Shown here in pieces: positions 52,383-61,935 of a stretch of 64,000 nucleotides of DNA. Location of the stretch: assembly GCA_948144175.1 (NCBI GenBank), contig CANXME010001988.1:868001-932000 (forward strand), in the 5' to 3' direction. The DNA comes from Closterium sp. NIES-65 (taxonomy: Eukaryota; Streptophyta; Zygnematophyceae; Desmidiales; Closteriaceae). Made by a program: the position numbers and the translations under genes. The notes beneath the pieces are model-generated. The model saw nothing but the letters and a program-made list of their open reading frames with translations, searched no databases and was not told where the DNA came from. Positions within the stretch are counted from its first letter, which is position 1. Each line of letters begins with the position of its first letter.

Positions 52383-53007
52383 TCATACAGTGACTATACT
52401 CTTCTCAGCTGCAAGGAAGCGCGCCTCGAGGAGGTCAACAGTGAGCGTGGTGGGGCAAAGGGAGAGGAAGTGGTCCCTGTCCGAGCGAAGGGAGTCAGGG
52501 AGCCAGGTGACGAGGTAGTAGAGAGTGATGTACATAGGCGAGGGGGTTCTTGGCGCAAAACTCGGAAGGAAGCGCAGCGCGGTAGCGGGTGTCACTAGTG
52601 CGGAGATGCGTAATGAGGTCAGCGACTGTGGCAAAAGCGGCTAGGTTAGGGAACAGGTATGGCAGCATGAGGCGGCTAAGGGCAGTAGTGGCAGGGGAGG
52701 AGTAGCGCGCAACAACACCGTCGTACAGAGTCTGAGCAGTCTTGTACTGGCTAAAGTGCGCACGCTCAGCAGACGGCAGGTGACTACGAACAGCAAGACG
52801 AGCAGCAGCAACGCGCGTGGTCAACTGCGAGCGAACTGCACTGTCAGCATCGGCAGTAGGTGCAACAGAGACGCCGGACGTGTGATCGAACAGTGAGACT
52901 CCGTCCCTAGAGTCGCACTACAGAAACAGCTGCACATCATCGACCCAGACCTTGAAATCAACTGCTCGACCCTCAGCATCGAAGGTAATTACATTAGGGT
53001 TAGCCAT
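52383..53007 (-). pseudogene. Copia-G Gag N-terminal part
   Basis: The family start MANPNVITFDAEGRAVDFKVWVDD lies at 53007. TAG at 52918-52920 replaces the Gln of LFLQCD. The core HFSQYK, YSSPATTALSRL, HLRTSDTRYR follows. A frameshift near 52540 and another near 52380 lead into the C-terminal frame. Confidence 0.75.
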
Positions 53008-53059
53008 GACAGCAGGAGCAACAGCAGTAGCCTAGCAGCAGCAACTGTAGCAGCGTGAC

Positions 53060-53740
53060 TCGGCAGGGTGACGCGGCTCGGCAGGGCAGCGCGGCTCGGC
53101 AGAGCGGCGCGGCTCGGTAGGGCAGCACGGGCGCGGCGGTGCTCTTACCAGGGGCGGGAGTGGGGCAGGGCCGCGACTAGAAGGGCATGGCCGTGGCGCT
53201 CCGGCAGGGCAGGGGCCGCGACAGGCAGGGCCGCAACAAGACGGCAGGGCAGGGCCGCGACAGGCAGGGCCGCGACGTGGCGGCAGAGCAGGGCCGCGGC
53301 GCGGCTGCAGGGCAGGGCCGCGACAAGGCCGCAGGTGAGGGTCGCGTCAGGCAGGGCCGCGACGAGGCGGCAGTGCAGGGCGGCGACGCGAGCGCAGGGC
53401 AGGGCCGCAACGAGGCGGCAGGGCAGAGGCCGCGACCGGGCGGCAGTAGGGAGGGCCGCGCCGGGGCTGCGACGTAGCAGGGCCGCGACTGGAGGCGGAG
53501 GGGCAGGTCCGCACCGGGCGGCGAAAGCAGGCCGCAGTGGGCAGGTAGGGCAGGGCTGCGGGTACGGCGAAAGCGGGCCGCTAAGGGCCGCGACGACGGC
53601 TGAGGCGGGCCGCTAAGGGCCGTGATGACAGCTAGGGCGGGCCGCCAAGGGCGCGACGATGCCTAGGGCGGGCCTCTAAGGGCCGCGACGACCCGCAAGG
53701 GCAGGGCCGCTAAGGGCGCAACGGGCCGCAAGGGTAGGGC
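53060..53740 (-). repeat. GC-rich tandem repeats in the Copia-G leader
   Basis: Units such as GGCAGGGCAGGGCCGCGACAA of about 20-25 bases recur from 53060 to 53480, followed by GGGCCGCTAAGGGCCGCGACGA units to 53740. They occupy the same position, between PBS hairpin and Gag ATG, as the arrays of Copia-A and B. Confidence 0.75.
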
Positions 53741-53852
53741 TGCTAAGGGCGGCGCTAGGGCAGAGCGCACGACGACGCAGGCGAGGCAGGCGCGACGCGC
53801 GCTTCGGGCAGGGCAGGAAAAAAAAGTTAATACGGTGGGCCCTTTTAAAAAC

Positions 53853-53882
53853 GTTCCCACTAGGGAACCTGCTATGGAACCA
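53853..53882 (-). promoter_or_regulatory. Copia-G primer-binding site and hairpin
   Basis: On the minus strand TGGTTCCATAGCAGG begins at the LTR edge (53882) and is followed by the GTTCCC-TAGT-GGGAAC hairpin (53868-53853). The PBS differs from the usual TGGTATCAGAGC, though the hairpin is identical to that of Copia-B. Confidence 0.65.
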
Positions 53883-54005
53883 TGTCACAAAGTAAGAAAC
53901 GAGAATGACTAGAAATAGGATTGTACAAGGTTTGTATAGGCAAAACCTAACAATTCTGTACCCCATAAGGAGTGCCCCACTACAGCCTACAATATAGTTC
54001 TGTCA
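53883..54005 (-). repeat. Copia-G 5' LTR
   Basis: The border is set by the PBS at 53882 and the CTTTG duplication at 54006-54010. Confidence 0.9.
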
Positions 54006-54010
54006 CTTTG

Positions 54011-54699
54011 TGAGTGTGTATGAAAGTTATTGTGCCTGAATCTGAAATGACTCCTCTGCTCAAGAGCTTTCCGATGAACCAAAGATCACTTCAATCAGAG
54101 CACACTCGAGTAAGTTACGAATAGTTGAAGTTCGTATGCCTTTGATATTTTGGTTGCGGCGACTATGGGAATTTGTGGGGTGACTCTATATAGGGTATAG
54201 ACCTTTGGGGGTTGGGGAAATTTGTCACTTCACTGTAGTTGCTGCCAAGTGGTTGAGAGAAGCCAAGCCAGGTTGGCAAGTGTGGCCAAGTTGGTTGAGG
54301 TGGATGACATGGGTTGGAAAAATGACAAGGGTGAAAGTTGGGTTCCTGTAGGGAGGGGAATTGATGTGCTTATGGGGTTTGCTTGGATGGGGACTCTCTA
54401 GGGACCTTCTCTCTCGTCCTCCTCATCCTCCCTCATCTGGTTTCGTGCTACTTCAATCCTTTGTATGGTTCTTGGTTAAACTATTGTGACGGAGTCTAAG
54501 TTTCAGCTCCAACATACCCCCTAGTGCGCAAATATCAATCTTCAACTCATGCTTCACCTTTTGATACGATTCAATTTGGGAATTGTAACCACGAACTATT
54601 GCTACAACATATCTGACATTGATGAAGTTTTAACGGTGAACTTTTCGTTGATGGGGTTTCGTGTGAAGTCAACATGTCTGTCTAGAAACTTTGTCCAAT
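54011..54699. other. AT-rich flank with a possible older LTR end
   Basis: No gene is recognised. On the minus strand CTAGGGGGTA stands directly before TGTTGGAGC at about 54510, the typical polypurine-tract/LTR junction of copia elements, and a TATATAG box lies in the presumed LTR near 54188. If real, 54011-54510 is part of a decayed LTR. Confidence 0.35.
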
Positions 54700-55168
54700 G
54701 ATTTTGAGTTATTTCGGCCCTTAATCTTCCTAGATTGTGATACAATCTGAATCGTCTTATAGGATCGTCTCAGGTTGATCGCACAAAGTGTAGCAGCGGA
54801 AGATTGCTCCGTAATGTCGGGTACAGACTTTGTCAATAGAAGGAGATTTGAATCTCGACAGAAGTGACAATTTTAATGCAGTACAAGGGTTTATATAGGA
54901 ATACAGTGGAATGCGAAAGGTCCTAGCTAGCCATGTACTTTGAGGGGGTACATTCCCCTTAGGGCTAATCTAGATGCAACATCGCAACCGTGCGGTTCGG
55001 TAACTGTACGCGGTCCAGTAACCGTTTGAACATTTCCCGCGCTTTGCACTTCAAATTCTTCCTGCTTGTAACTATCTCGTCACTTGGTCTTTCGTCCTCA
55101 CTGCAGTAGCCTTTGCGTCAAGGATTCGTTACTCAGTAATGTTTATTCAACTATTCCATATCGTAACA
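54700..55168 (-). repeat. Copia-H 3' LTR (left end approximate)
   Basis: The LTR begins TGTTACGATATGG just after the polypurine tract. A TATATAA box at 54892-54898 on the minus strand, about 270 bases into it, is the likely promoter. The inner end cannot be placed without the other LTR. Confidence 0.6.
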
Positions 55169-55175
55169 CTCCCCT

Positions 55176-56300
55176 TCATTCCTGGAGGAGCGAGGTCTTG
55201 ACGCGCTTGGTTATACCGCAGATGTTTCCGCGATGATGATACTGCTGACGTGGCAGCTTCTTGGTGAGGAAGTCAGCTGCCATGTCACCAGTGGGGCAGT
55301 AAGTCAAAATGACTTTGCCTTTGTCAACTTCGTCTTTGACGAAGAAATAGCGGAGTGCGATGTGCTTGGTGCGGTTGATGAAGCCAGGCTTGTTCGCGAT
55401 TTTTATCGCGCTTTGGTTGTCGCAGTAAAGTTTGAAGCTTGTGGATGTCGCAATTTTCGCCTCTTGGAGTAGCTCTTGAAGGTGGAGGCCTTCGCGAACG
55501 GCTGACGTGGCAGCGATGAATTCGGCTTCAGCGGAGGAGAGCGCCACCATCTCTTGCTTTTGGGAATTCCAGGAGATTGGTCCGGTAAGCTCGAGACGGA
55601 AGAGGAAGCCGGTTCAAGACCGTCGATTTGCAGGGTTGGCGGCATGATCTGCATGCACGTAGCTGACAAGACTGAAGGAGCAAGTCGTGAGGGTCGAGTA
55701 GGTGAGGCCAATGTGGGGTGTAGAGATGAAGTATTGTAGAGCGCGCTGTAAATCCAGCATGTGCTCCCCTTCAGGCCGCTTGGCATACTGAGCGAGTTGA
55801 CTTGAGATGTAGGACAAGTCAGGCCTGCACGTGTCTGCCGCGAAGACGAGACAACCGAGCTGCTGCTGGTACAGTTGGTGACCGGAGGGGTTGAGAGGTG
55901 TGGTGTAGGGAAGATGCGGGGTGGCTGGGTTGCGGCAAGGAGTGGAAAGGTTGGCTGGTTTGGTGTTGAACTTGGTTGCGAGTGTCTTGGCATACTTGGA
56001 GGCAGAGAGGTGAATGGCGTCAGCAGAGCAAGAGATATTGAGGCCCAGGAACTGGATGACTTGATTGATGCTGGTGATTTTGACGCAATTGCTCAGGTTT
56101 TTCTCAAACTGAGCGAGGAGGTCATTGCTGGTGCCGGTGTAGAGAAGGTCGTCGATGTATGCCGTGAGGAGGATGTAATCTCCGCGGTAATGGAGGCGGT
56201 ACATGCCGGGGTCGTGGGGCAGCTGGAGGAAGCCGATGTCGAGCAGGATTTGATGGAGGTACTGCTGCCAGAGGCGTGGCGCCAGCTTGTTGCCGAGCAA
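55176..56300 (-). pseudogene. Copia-H reverse transcriptase C-terminal part and RNase H
   Basis: The frame from 56300 carries LLTAYIDDLLYTG with YIDD at 56159-56148, FLGLNI, CLVFAADTCRPDLSY and the start of RNase H, where the usual D-A-D reads H-A-D. After a frameshift with a small deletion near 55580 the frame 55550-55176 has SSAEAEF, YCDNQSAI, RTKHIALRYFF and ends TGA eight bases before the LTR. Confidence 0.8.
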
Positions 56301-56847
56301 TTTTTGCTAGCTGACACACGCGATCGTCGCCGTCGCCGTAGGTATGAGGTTGTTCGACGAAAATGAGGGCGTCCACGGGCGTGTAGAGAAAGGCGTTATT
56401 TACATCGATATGGCGGAGGGAAAGATGCTTCGCTGCTGCGATCGCGAGGAGAATGCAGACGGACGTGTGTCGGCTGACAGGTGTGAACGTTTGGTCAAAG
56501 TCAACGCCGTGACGCTGGTCGAACCCGCAAACAACCCAGCGGGCCTTGAAGCGCTCGATTGTGCCGTCGGTGGTTGTTTTTACACGAAACACCCATTTCC
56601 CTGAGAGGACGCGTCTCCCCTTCAAGGCAACCCGATCGGCGAGGACCCAGGTGTCACATGCTTCGAGCGCCGCGACTTCTGCATCCATCGCGGCGCGCCA
56701 CTCCTTTGCATAGGGGCCGGTGAGAGATTGACGCGGTGTTTTGGGTTCAACCGCCTTGGGTGGTTGGGTCACCGCCGTGTGGAGGCCAAGGATGTGGAGG
56801 CCGGAGAGGCTAGGGCTGTGGCGCTGATCACTGGTGACTTCCACCAC
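56122..56847 (-). pseudogene. Copia-H reverse transcriptase N-terminal part
   Basis: The frame includes AKEWRAAMDAEVAAL, GKWVFRVK, KARWVVCGFDQRHGVDFDQTFTPV and RHIDVNNAFLYTPVD, the first catalytic Asp region. It loses frame after VCQLAK near 56310. The upstream sequence to 57430 encodes, with two TAG codons, the integrase C-terminal region and linker. Confidence 0.78.
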
Positions 56848-57483
56848 GTCATCATCAGAGTCGTTGCCGTTGGAGGGTGTAGGACTGAGGAGGGAGTCAC
56901 GAGAGGAGTCGAGAGGAGCTCCGTCCTCGTCCTCGTCTTCGTGGCTCCAGGGGCGAGGACCCGGGTGGGGATCAGTAGGATCCTGGTCCGCGAGTGCTGC
57001 GGCGGCTTCGTCTACAGGCGTAGCGAAGCTGCGCGGTGGACGCTCGTATTCCGCGATGTTACGTTCGCCGCAGACACGATCAGCATGGCGGTCGCACTGG
57101 AACTTGCGGATGAAGAGGTCTTCCTAGAAGATGACGTCGCGCGCCGCAAAGATCTATAAGGTGTCATGGTCGAGGATGTTCCAGGCGCGGTGGTCGAAGC
57201 TGATGCCGAGGTGCACACCCCAGTGGGCGCGACGTTCGAACTTCCCCGTGGACGCCGCTGCGGGTCGGTACTACACCATGCAACCCCAGACGCGGAGCAT
57301 AGAGATGTCGCCTTGCTTGCCAGTGAACTTGAGGTGAGGCGAGAGGTTGTCGTTGTTGGCAGTGGTGCTGAGCAGGTTGTGCAGACGGACAGCGTGATGC
57401 ATGGCGTAGGGCCTGTACGACGCGTCAACGTCGCTCTACTGCAGGAGGGCGCGCACCTTGGTCATGAGGGTGCGGTTGGTGCA
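56848..57483 (-). pseudogene. Copia-H integrase C-terminal region and linker
   Basis: In the Pol frame the segment reads TNRTLMTKVRALL, YAMHHAVRLHNLL, KQGDISMLRVWGC, then a TAG where CAG is expected, HWGVHLG, another TAG after DHDTL, and FAARDVIFYEDLF. It ends in the Asp/Glu/Pro-rich linker. A further TAG lies after ALLQ near 57440. Confidence 0.65.
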
Positions 57484-58734
57484 TTATGCGATTCCTTGCT
57501 GGGGGTGTGCGTAGGGGAGGGAGAGCTTGTGAATGATGCCCTTTTCCTCTATGTACTTTTGCATTTTGTCGCTCTTGAACTCGGTTGCACAGTCAGTTTG
57601 CCAGAGCTTGAGGGTGCAGCCGGACTGAGTTTCCGCGTTGGCGTGCCAAACCTTGAAGATGTCATACGCTTTGCTCCTGTGGGAGACATTGGCGACCCAG
57701 ACGAAACGGGAGTGAGCGTCAAAGAAGGTGAGAGCGTATTCTTCGCCGTTGAGGTCGGTCTTAGTGAGCATGGGGAAATCGTTGTAGACCTTCTCAAGTT
57801 TCTCGTAGCGGTTGGTCCCAGGTTCAAGGAGTTTGGAGGGCTGATGTGTAAGTGCAGCTTCAAGGCAGATGTCACAGTCCATACGGCGAGTGGTGTTGAC
57901 TGGGACTGGAGTGCCGTCTGGGTGTAGGAGAGTTCCAGGGAGGAAGACTTGCATGCGAATGCAGTTGTTTAGGACTTCCTGAGAGGGGTGACCGAGGCGC
58001 TTGTGCCAGAGGTCTGGTTGAGCACGCAGACCAGGAGAGCGTGTGAAAAACGCAATGAGAGTGGCTATTTCTTGTTGAGTTGGTTGTGGGATGGGCTGTG
58101 GAGAGAGGGAGAGGCCGAGTGCAAGAATGATATCACGAGCGGTGGGGTTTGGTGTGACTGTAGTGATGGCAGCAAGTTCTGTGGTTACATCATCTGTGTC
58201 TGTTGTTTCTTCTGGGAGGTGTGGTCGTGACATGTGGTGAGGAGGTAAGGCAAATGTTGCTAGAGGGCTTGGAGCAGGTGAGTCTGAGGGGCCAATTGGC
58301 GTGGTTTCAGTGTGGAATGGGCTGCGGGGATAGGTTTGGTAGGGCAGTATGGTGTCGCGGTCGGTGGGGGGTCGTGAGTCTGTAGAGTCTGGGGAGGTGT
58401 GTTGAGGAATGGTAAGAGATCGCCAGGAGTCAGTTGGTGGTGCTGTACCTGGGGGAATGCCAAGGGGACGAGGTGAACCATATGGTCCTCTTGCTTCTGC
58501 TGCTGCTTCTTGTTCGGCGCGAGCAATAACGTCTTCAATAGGTTCCTCGTCCTCCTCCATTGTTGAAGGTGTATGTTCCCCCCATCCTGTTGCGCTGGTT
58601 CCGCTTCCCCATGCTGCTGCTCCAGTACCGCTCCCCCATCCACCGGCTGCTGCGGCCGCTGTTGCTTTTGCTTCCCTGTCCGCGCGGCAACGCTGTTCCT
58701 TTTCTTCATGTCGCTGAAGCTCCTTGGTGGTCAT
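57484..58734 (-). pseudogene. Copia-H integrase zinc region and catalytic core
   Basis: A 416-codon frame starts in an Ala/Gly-rich segment with many Pro/Thr. The zinc region WHKRLGHP and C-D-I-C and the integrase core follow (TKTDLNG, WQTDCATEF for the second Asp). The frame ends HPQQGIA-stop: TAA replaces the catalytic Glu of GIAE. The long N-terminal extension between protease and integrase is unusual. Confidence 0.78.
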
Positions 58735-59285
58735 TGTGCATCGGGACCAGGGGTGTTGGACGTGGTAGGTCTCCTAGGTCAGTGGGAGAGGGTTATTGTC
58801 TCCGTCAAATGCGTCAGGTCCCGTGTATTGCGTGAGGAGCTCTAGGCGATCGTGGACTGTGGGGTCAGTGCAAGTCTCGCGTGGTTGAAAGGTAGTGAGT
58901 GCCGCAGCGAGTTCTCCGTCGCGCATGCCTGATGGGTGAGGACTCTGCCATTCCGCTTCCTCGACGATATCCATGCCAACAGGCATAATGACTGGTCCAA
59001 TGTCAGTCTGTGCTGTTGCGGCTGTAAGGCGTCGTGCTGCTGCAGCGGAAGATTCTCCTTTGTCAGCAGGTGTTCTTCCACTGTTGAGGGGGGGCTTGGA
59101 AGGCGTGTGGGAGGCGGCATTCTATTTGGTCTGTCTGAGGTGGAGGCTGTTGGAGTTTGGCAGTTGCGGCAAAGTCCGTCAGGTCCAGGTGCGTGCAGAA
59201 TAATTTCCCGTGGGTGAGCGTGATGCTTGATCCAAGTGCGACCGTCTGGGTGTGTGGGTTTGCGATTCCACACGATGTCTTGGGG
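58735..59285 (-). other. Copia-H spacer between protease and integrase frames
   Basis: This is Pol sequence in which no single long frame survives; short frames are rich in Pro, His and Gln. No separate domain is recognised. Confidence 0.4.
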
Positions 59286-60253
59286 CTATAAATCGATGAG
59301 GTCTCCCGAATCAGCGCTGCAGTCTAGGATGTCGAAATCGAGAATGTAAACGCCGTCTTCCGAATGAGCTCTGCCGATGTAGCGCGGTTCGCTGTCTAAG
59401 TTGCTGTAGTCCTTCCAGTGCATGAGGATGTCGCGTCTCTCAAGATCAGTCGTCATGAGCACCCCACTTTGCACGAGTTTGTCGTAGGAAAGAAGATTAT
59501 ATCGAAGACCGCACACGATGAGAACGTCATTGAGCGTGATATGAATGTTACTGTCGCGTGCTTTTAGAACGACAATGCCGCATGCTCGTGCTTGTAGTTG
59601 CTGATTGTTGGCCACTGTGACGACGGTGGGTTGGGGGATGCTGCTTGCGTTGGAGATGTAGCGCTCTGAGCCCACCATGTGCTGCCCACAGCAACTCTCG
59701 AGGTACCATGTGTTGTAGGAGTTTGCGCAATGCTGGGCCGAGAGGGCCAAGTTTGGCGTGTTTCGGAATGAAATGCGCCGATCGCCAGCAGCACAGTAAT
59801 CATCCACGGGGCGCGTGTCAATGTGGTGACCGTAGAAATAGCTGGTGATTGATGGCGAGTTAAGGAAATCTTCGTCATGCGGCGGCGACTTCAGCAGGGG
59901 TATCGGCAGATCCCAGTCCTGTTCGTATTCGTCGGAGACGAATTCCCCATCTTGCGTGAACAGGTTGTTGTAGCCAGTGAATCAGACTTCGTTTCCTGGT
60001 GGGGGAGGATAGACATGTCGCAAATGTCGCCGATTGGTGCGGCGGGTGCGACGAGGATGCGCATCGCTATGTTGCTCATGACATGGCGGACTGTGTTGTT
60101 GTTTTGCGGTGCGCGCTGAATGTCGGATTGTCGCGGCTGGCGCGGGGCAGACCGATGGTCCGAAGACGATCCGCTTGCCTGGCGCATATGACCAGGACCG
60201 TAGGCAGAGTTGTTGCGCAGCGCGGAGTCGTGTCGTGGTCCGGATCAGCAACG
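59286..60253 (-). pseudogene. Copia-H Gag end and protease
   Basis: The segment from 60253 down to about 59980 is Gag-like (Arg/His/Pro-rich) and hits a TGA near 59978. It continues in frame through NTWYLESCCGQHMVGS, the protease active site, where the usual D-S-G reads E-S-C. The frame then carries LNDVLIVCGLRYNLLSYDKL (the segment after the protease flap) and ends at 59286. The Asp-to-Glu and Gly-to-Cys changes would disable the protease. Confidence 0.7.
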
Positions 60254-60378
60254 TGTGAAGAATGAGGAATGAATGAACTAGCAAGCAGGTGGGTACAAGT
60301 AGGAAAACCTAGAAGTGTTGTACCCCATATTGTCTACCCCACTACAGCCTACACAAACTATAGCATATGAGTTTGACA
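60254..60378 (-). repeat. Copia-I 3' LTR
   Basis: On the minus strand it starts TGTCAAACTCATATGC and ends CATTCTTCACA. It is 125 bp and closest to the solo LTR at 20514-20638 and the Copia-B LTRs. Confidence 0.88.
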
Positions 60379-60575
60379 CACCCCCATAGGCAAAGTGGGG
60401 GAGAACAAGAGGTCACAAGACCAGTCAAGCAAAGCAAAGCAAGCTCAGGGTGGATCACAACGTCACCACACAATCTGAGCACAAGAGCAAGGCCAAAAGG
60501 CCAGTTCACATGCAAGATCATATATAAAGGTAAACAAGCAAGTGCAGGTATAGAAAGATCACAGTACAAGCAAGG

Positions 60576-61199
60576 TCAAGAAGTGAGCAAGTGAGGCCAA
60601 GTAGGCACAAGACCTAGCATAGTACAGAAGCGCTGATGATCACCAGGCGGAAGTGCCTTGGTAAAGATATCAGCAATGTTGGCCTCAGAGGCCACGTAAG
60701 CAAGGCGCAGCTGACCACGCTGCTGTAGCTCACGAGCAAGGAAGTAGCGGAGAGCAATGTGCTTCGTTCTGTGCTCCAGTCTGTGCTCCCAACACAAGGC
60801 CAGCATGGCCTTGTTGTCTACGTACAGAACTGGAGGAGAACGAGGCGGCTCTCCTAGGTCAATCAGCAGGTAGGTGAGCCAGCGTAGCTCCTGTGCAGCC
60901 ATGGCCCCCGCGTAGATCTCAGCCTCACAGCTGGAGCCGAGAACAGAAGACGAGCGGGTAGACCGCCACGAAACAAAGCCGGAGCCAAGGCTGAAGGTGT
61001 AACCCTGTGACGACCGCTGTGTAGCCTGGTCGTCAGCCCAAGAACCGTCTGCGTGACCTGTGAGGACCACTCGACGTCGCCCTCCAAGCACTAGCCCCAT
61101 GCCCGATGTACTGCACAAGTAGCGCAACACCCTCTTCGCTGCAGCCATGTGCTCTGGTCTGTGTCTCCCAGGAGCAACGAATGCTAAGAGGGTATGCAA
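60576..61199 (-). pseudogene. Copia-I RNase H
   Basis: The frame carries APGRHRPEHMAAAKRVLRYL, GHADGSWADD (catalytic Asp), SSCEAEIYAGAMAAQELRW (Glu), YVDNKAM (Asp), HRTKHIALRYF and ends with the natural TGA after LLTS. A loss of about 13 bases at 61180 puts it out of frame with the reverse transcriptase. The domain itself is intact. Confidence 0.8.
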
Positions 61200-61935
61200 G
61201 GTCAGGTCGTGTGCAGGTCATCAGGTACATGAGGCAGCCAACAAGCTCTAAGTACGGGCCACTCGGCTCTACGGACTCATCCGAAGGCAGAGCTGAGAGC
61301 GAGTGGCGAGTAGACAGAGGAGTGGCCTGAGGCGAGGAGTACGTGAAGCCGAAGCGCTGAAGGACCTGCTGCACCATGTGTGACTGAGTCAGGGTAATGG
61401 TGCGGCGTGCTCTGTCCCGGGTGATCTGCAAGCCAAGGTAGCTGCGCAGTTCACCCAGGTCTGTGCACGTGTGTCTCTTCTGCAGCTCGGACTTCACGTG
61501 GGCGAGTCCAGCAGTGTCAGCTGTGGCAAAGACCAAGTCGTCGACGTACACGAGGATGTAGAACGGCGGAAGAGAGGTGTCGGTGCGTAGAAACAGCGAC
61601 GGGTCGGCAGTAGAGGGAGCAAACCCAAGAGCCGCAAGTGTAGTCCTCAGTGTGTCGTGACACTCGCGCGGTGCCTCGCGGAGACCGTAGACTGGCCGTC
61701 GGAGGCTCCACTGGGTGCCAAGAGGGAAAGTCCCAGTGAAGCCAGGTGGACGGCGCAACCAGATCTCCTCGTGCAGGCTACCCTGCAGGAAAGCAGTGCT
61801 GAAGTCAAGGGAGTGAAGCTCGTAGTCACGCTGAGCGGCTACGTGTAGCAGCACCCGAAGAGTGGTCATCTTCGGGGTGGGAGAGAAGGTCTGAAAGTAG
61901 TCAACTCCCTGCCGCTGACTGAAGCCACGAGCCAC
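61181..61935 (-). pseudogene. Copia-I reverse transcriptase
   Basis: An open frame covers ARGFSQRQGVDYFQTFSP, LDFSTAFLQGSLHEEIW, YVDDLVFATADTAG (intact catalytic box near 61540), LGLQITRDRARRTITL and ELVGCLMYLMTCTRPDL. It is bounded by small deletions at 61935 (about five bases) and 61180. All catalytic residues remain, so this Pol died recently or is only lightly damaged. Confidence 0.82.

Larger units (their letters stand above)
45772..54005 (-). mobile_element. Copia-G, Ty1/copia element carrying a solo LTR-X (TSD CTTTG)
   Basis: LTRs of 123 bp (45772-45894 and 53883-54005) begin and end TGTCA/TGACA and differ at about nine positions. CTTTG lies at 45767-45771 and 54006-54010. The order on the minus strand is LTR, PBS, hairpin, GC-rich leader, Gag, protease, integrase, linker, reverse transcriptase, RNase H, polypurine tract, LTR. 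A 1,150-bp LTR-X interrupts the reverse transcriptase. Frameshifts, a TAG in Gag, a lost segment in the integrase end and a damaged catalytic box make it inactive. Confidence 0.92.
54700..60253 (-). mobile_element. Copia-H, minus-strand copia element of a different family
   Basis: The 3' LTR starts at 55168 on the minus strand (TGTTACG after the tract GAAGGGGAG) and runs left to an end I could not fix, about 54700. The order is Gag end, protease, integrase, reverse transcriptase with YIDD and RNase H. At 60253 the sequence is cut by Copia-I, so the 5' part should resume outside the window. Several catalytic residues are lost. Confidence 0.78.

Noticed and set aside
58409-58845. Cys/Ser/Pro-rich frames on the plus strand
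   Set aside because: Antisense to the Copia-H integrase N-terminal extension, which carries conserved motifs.
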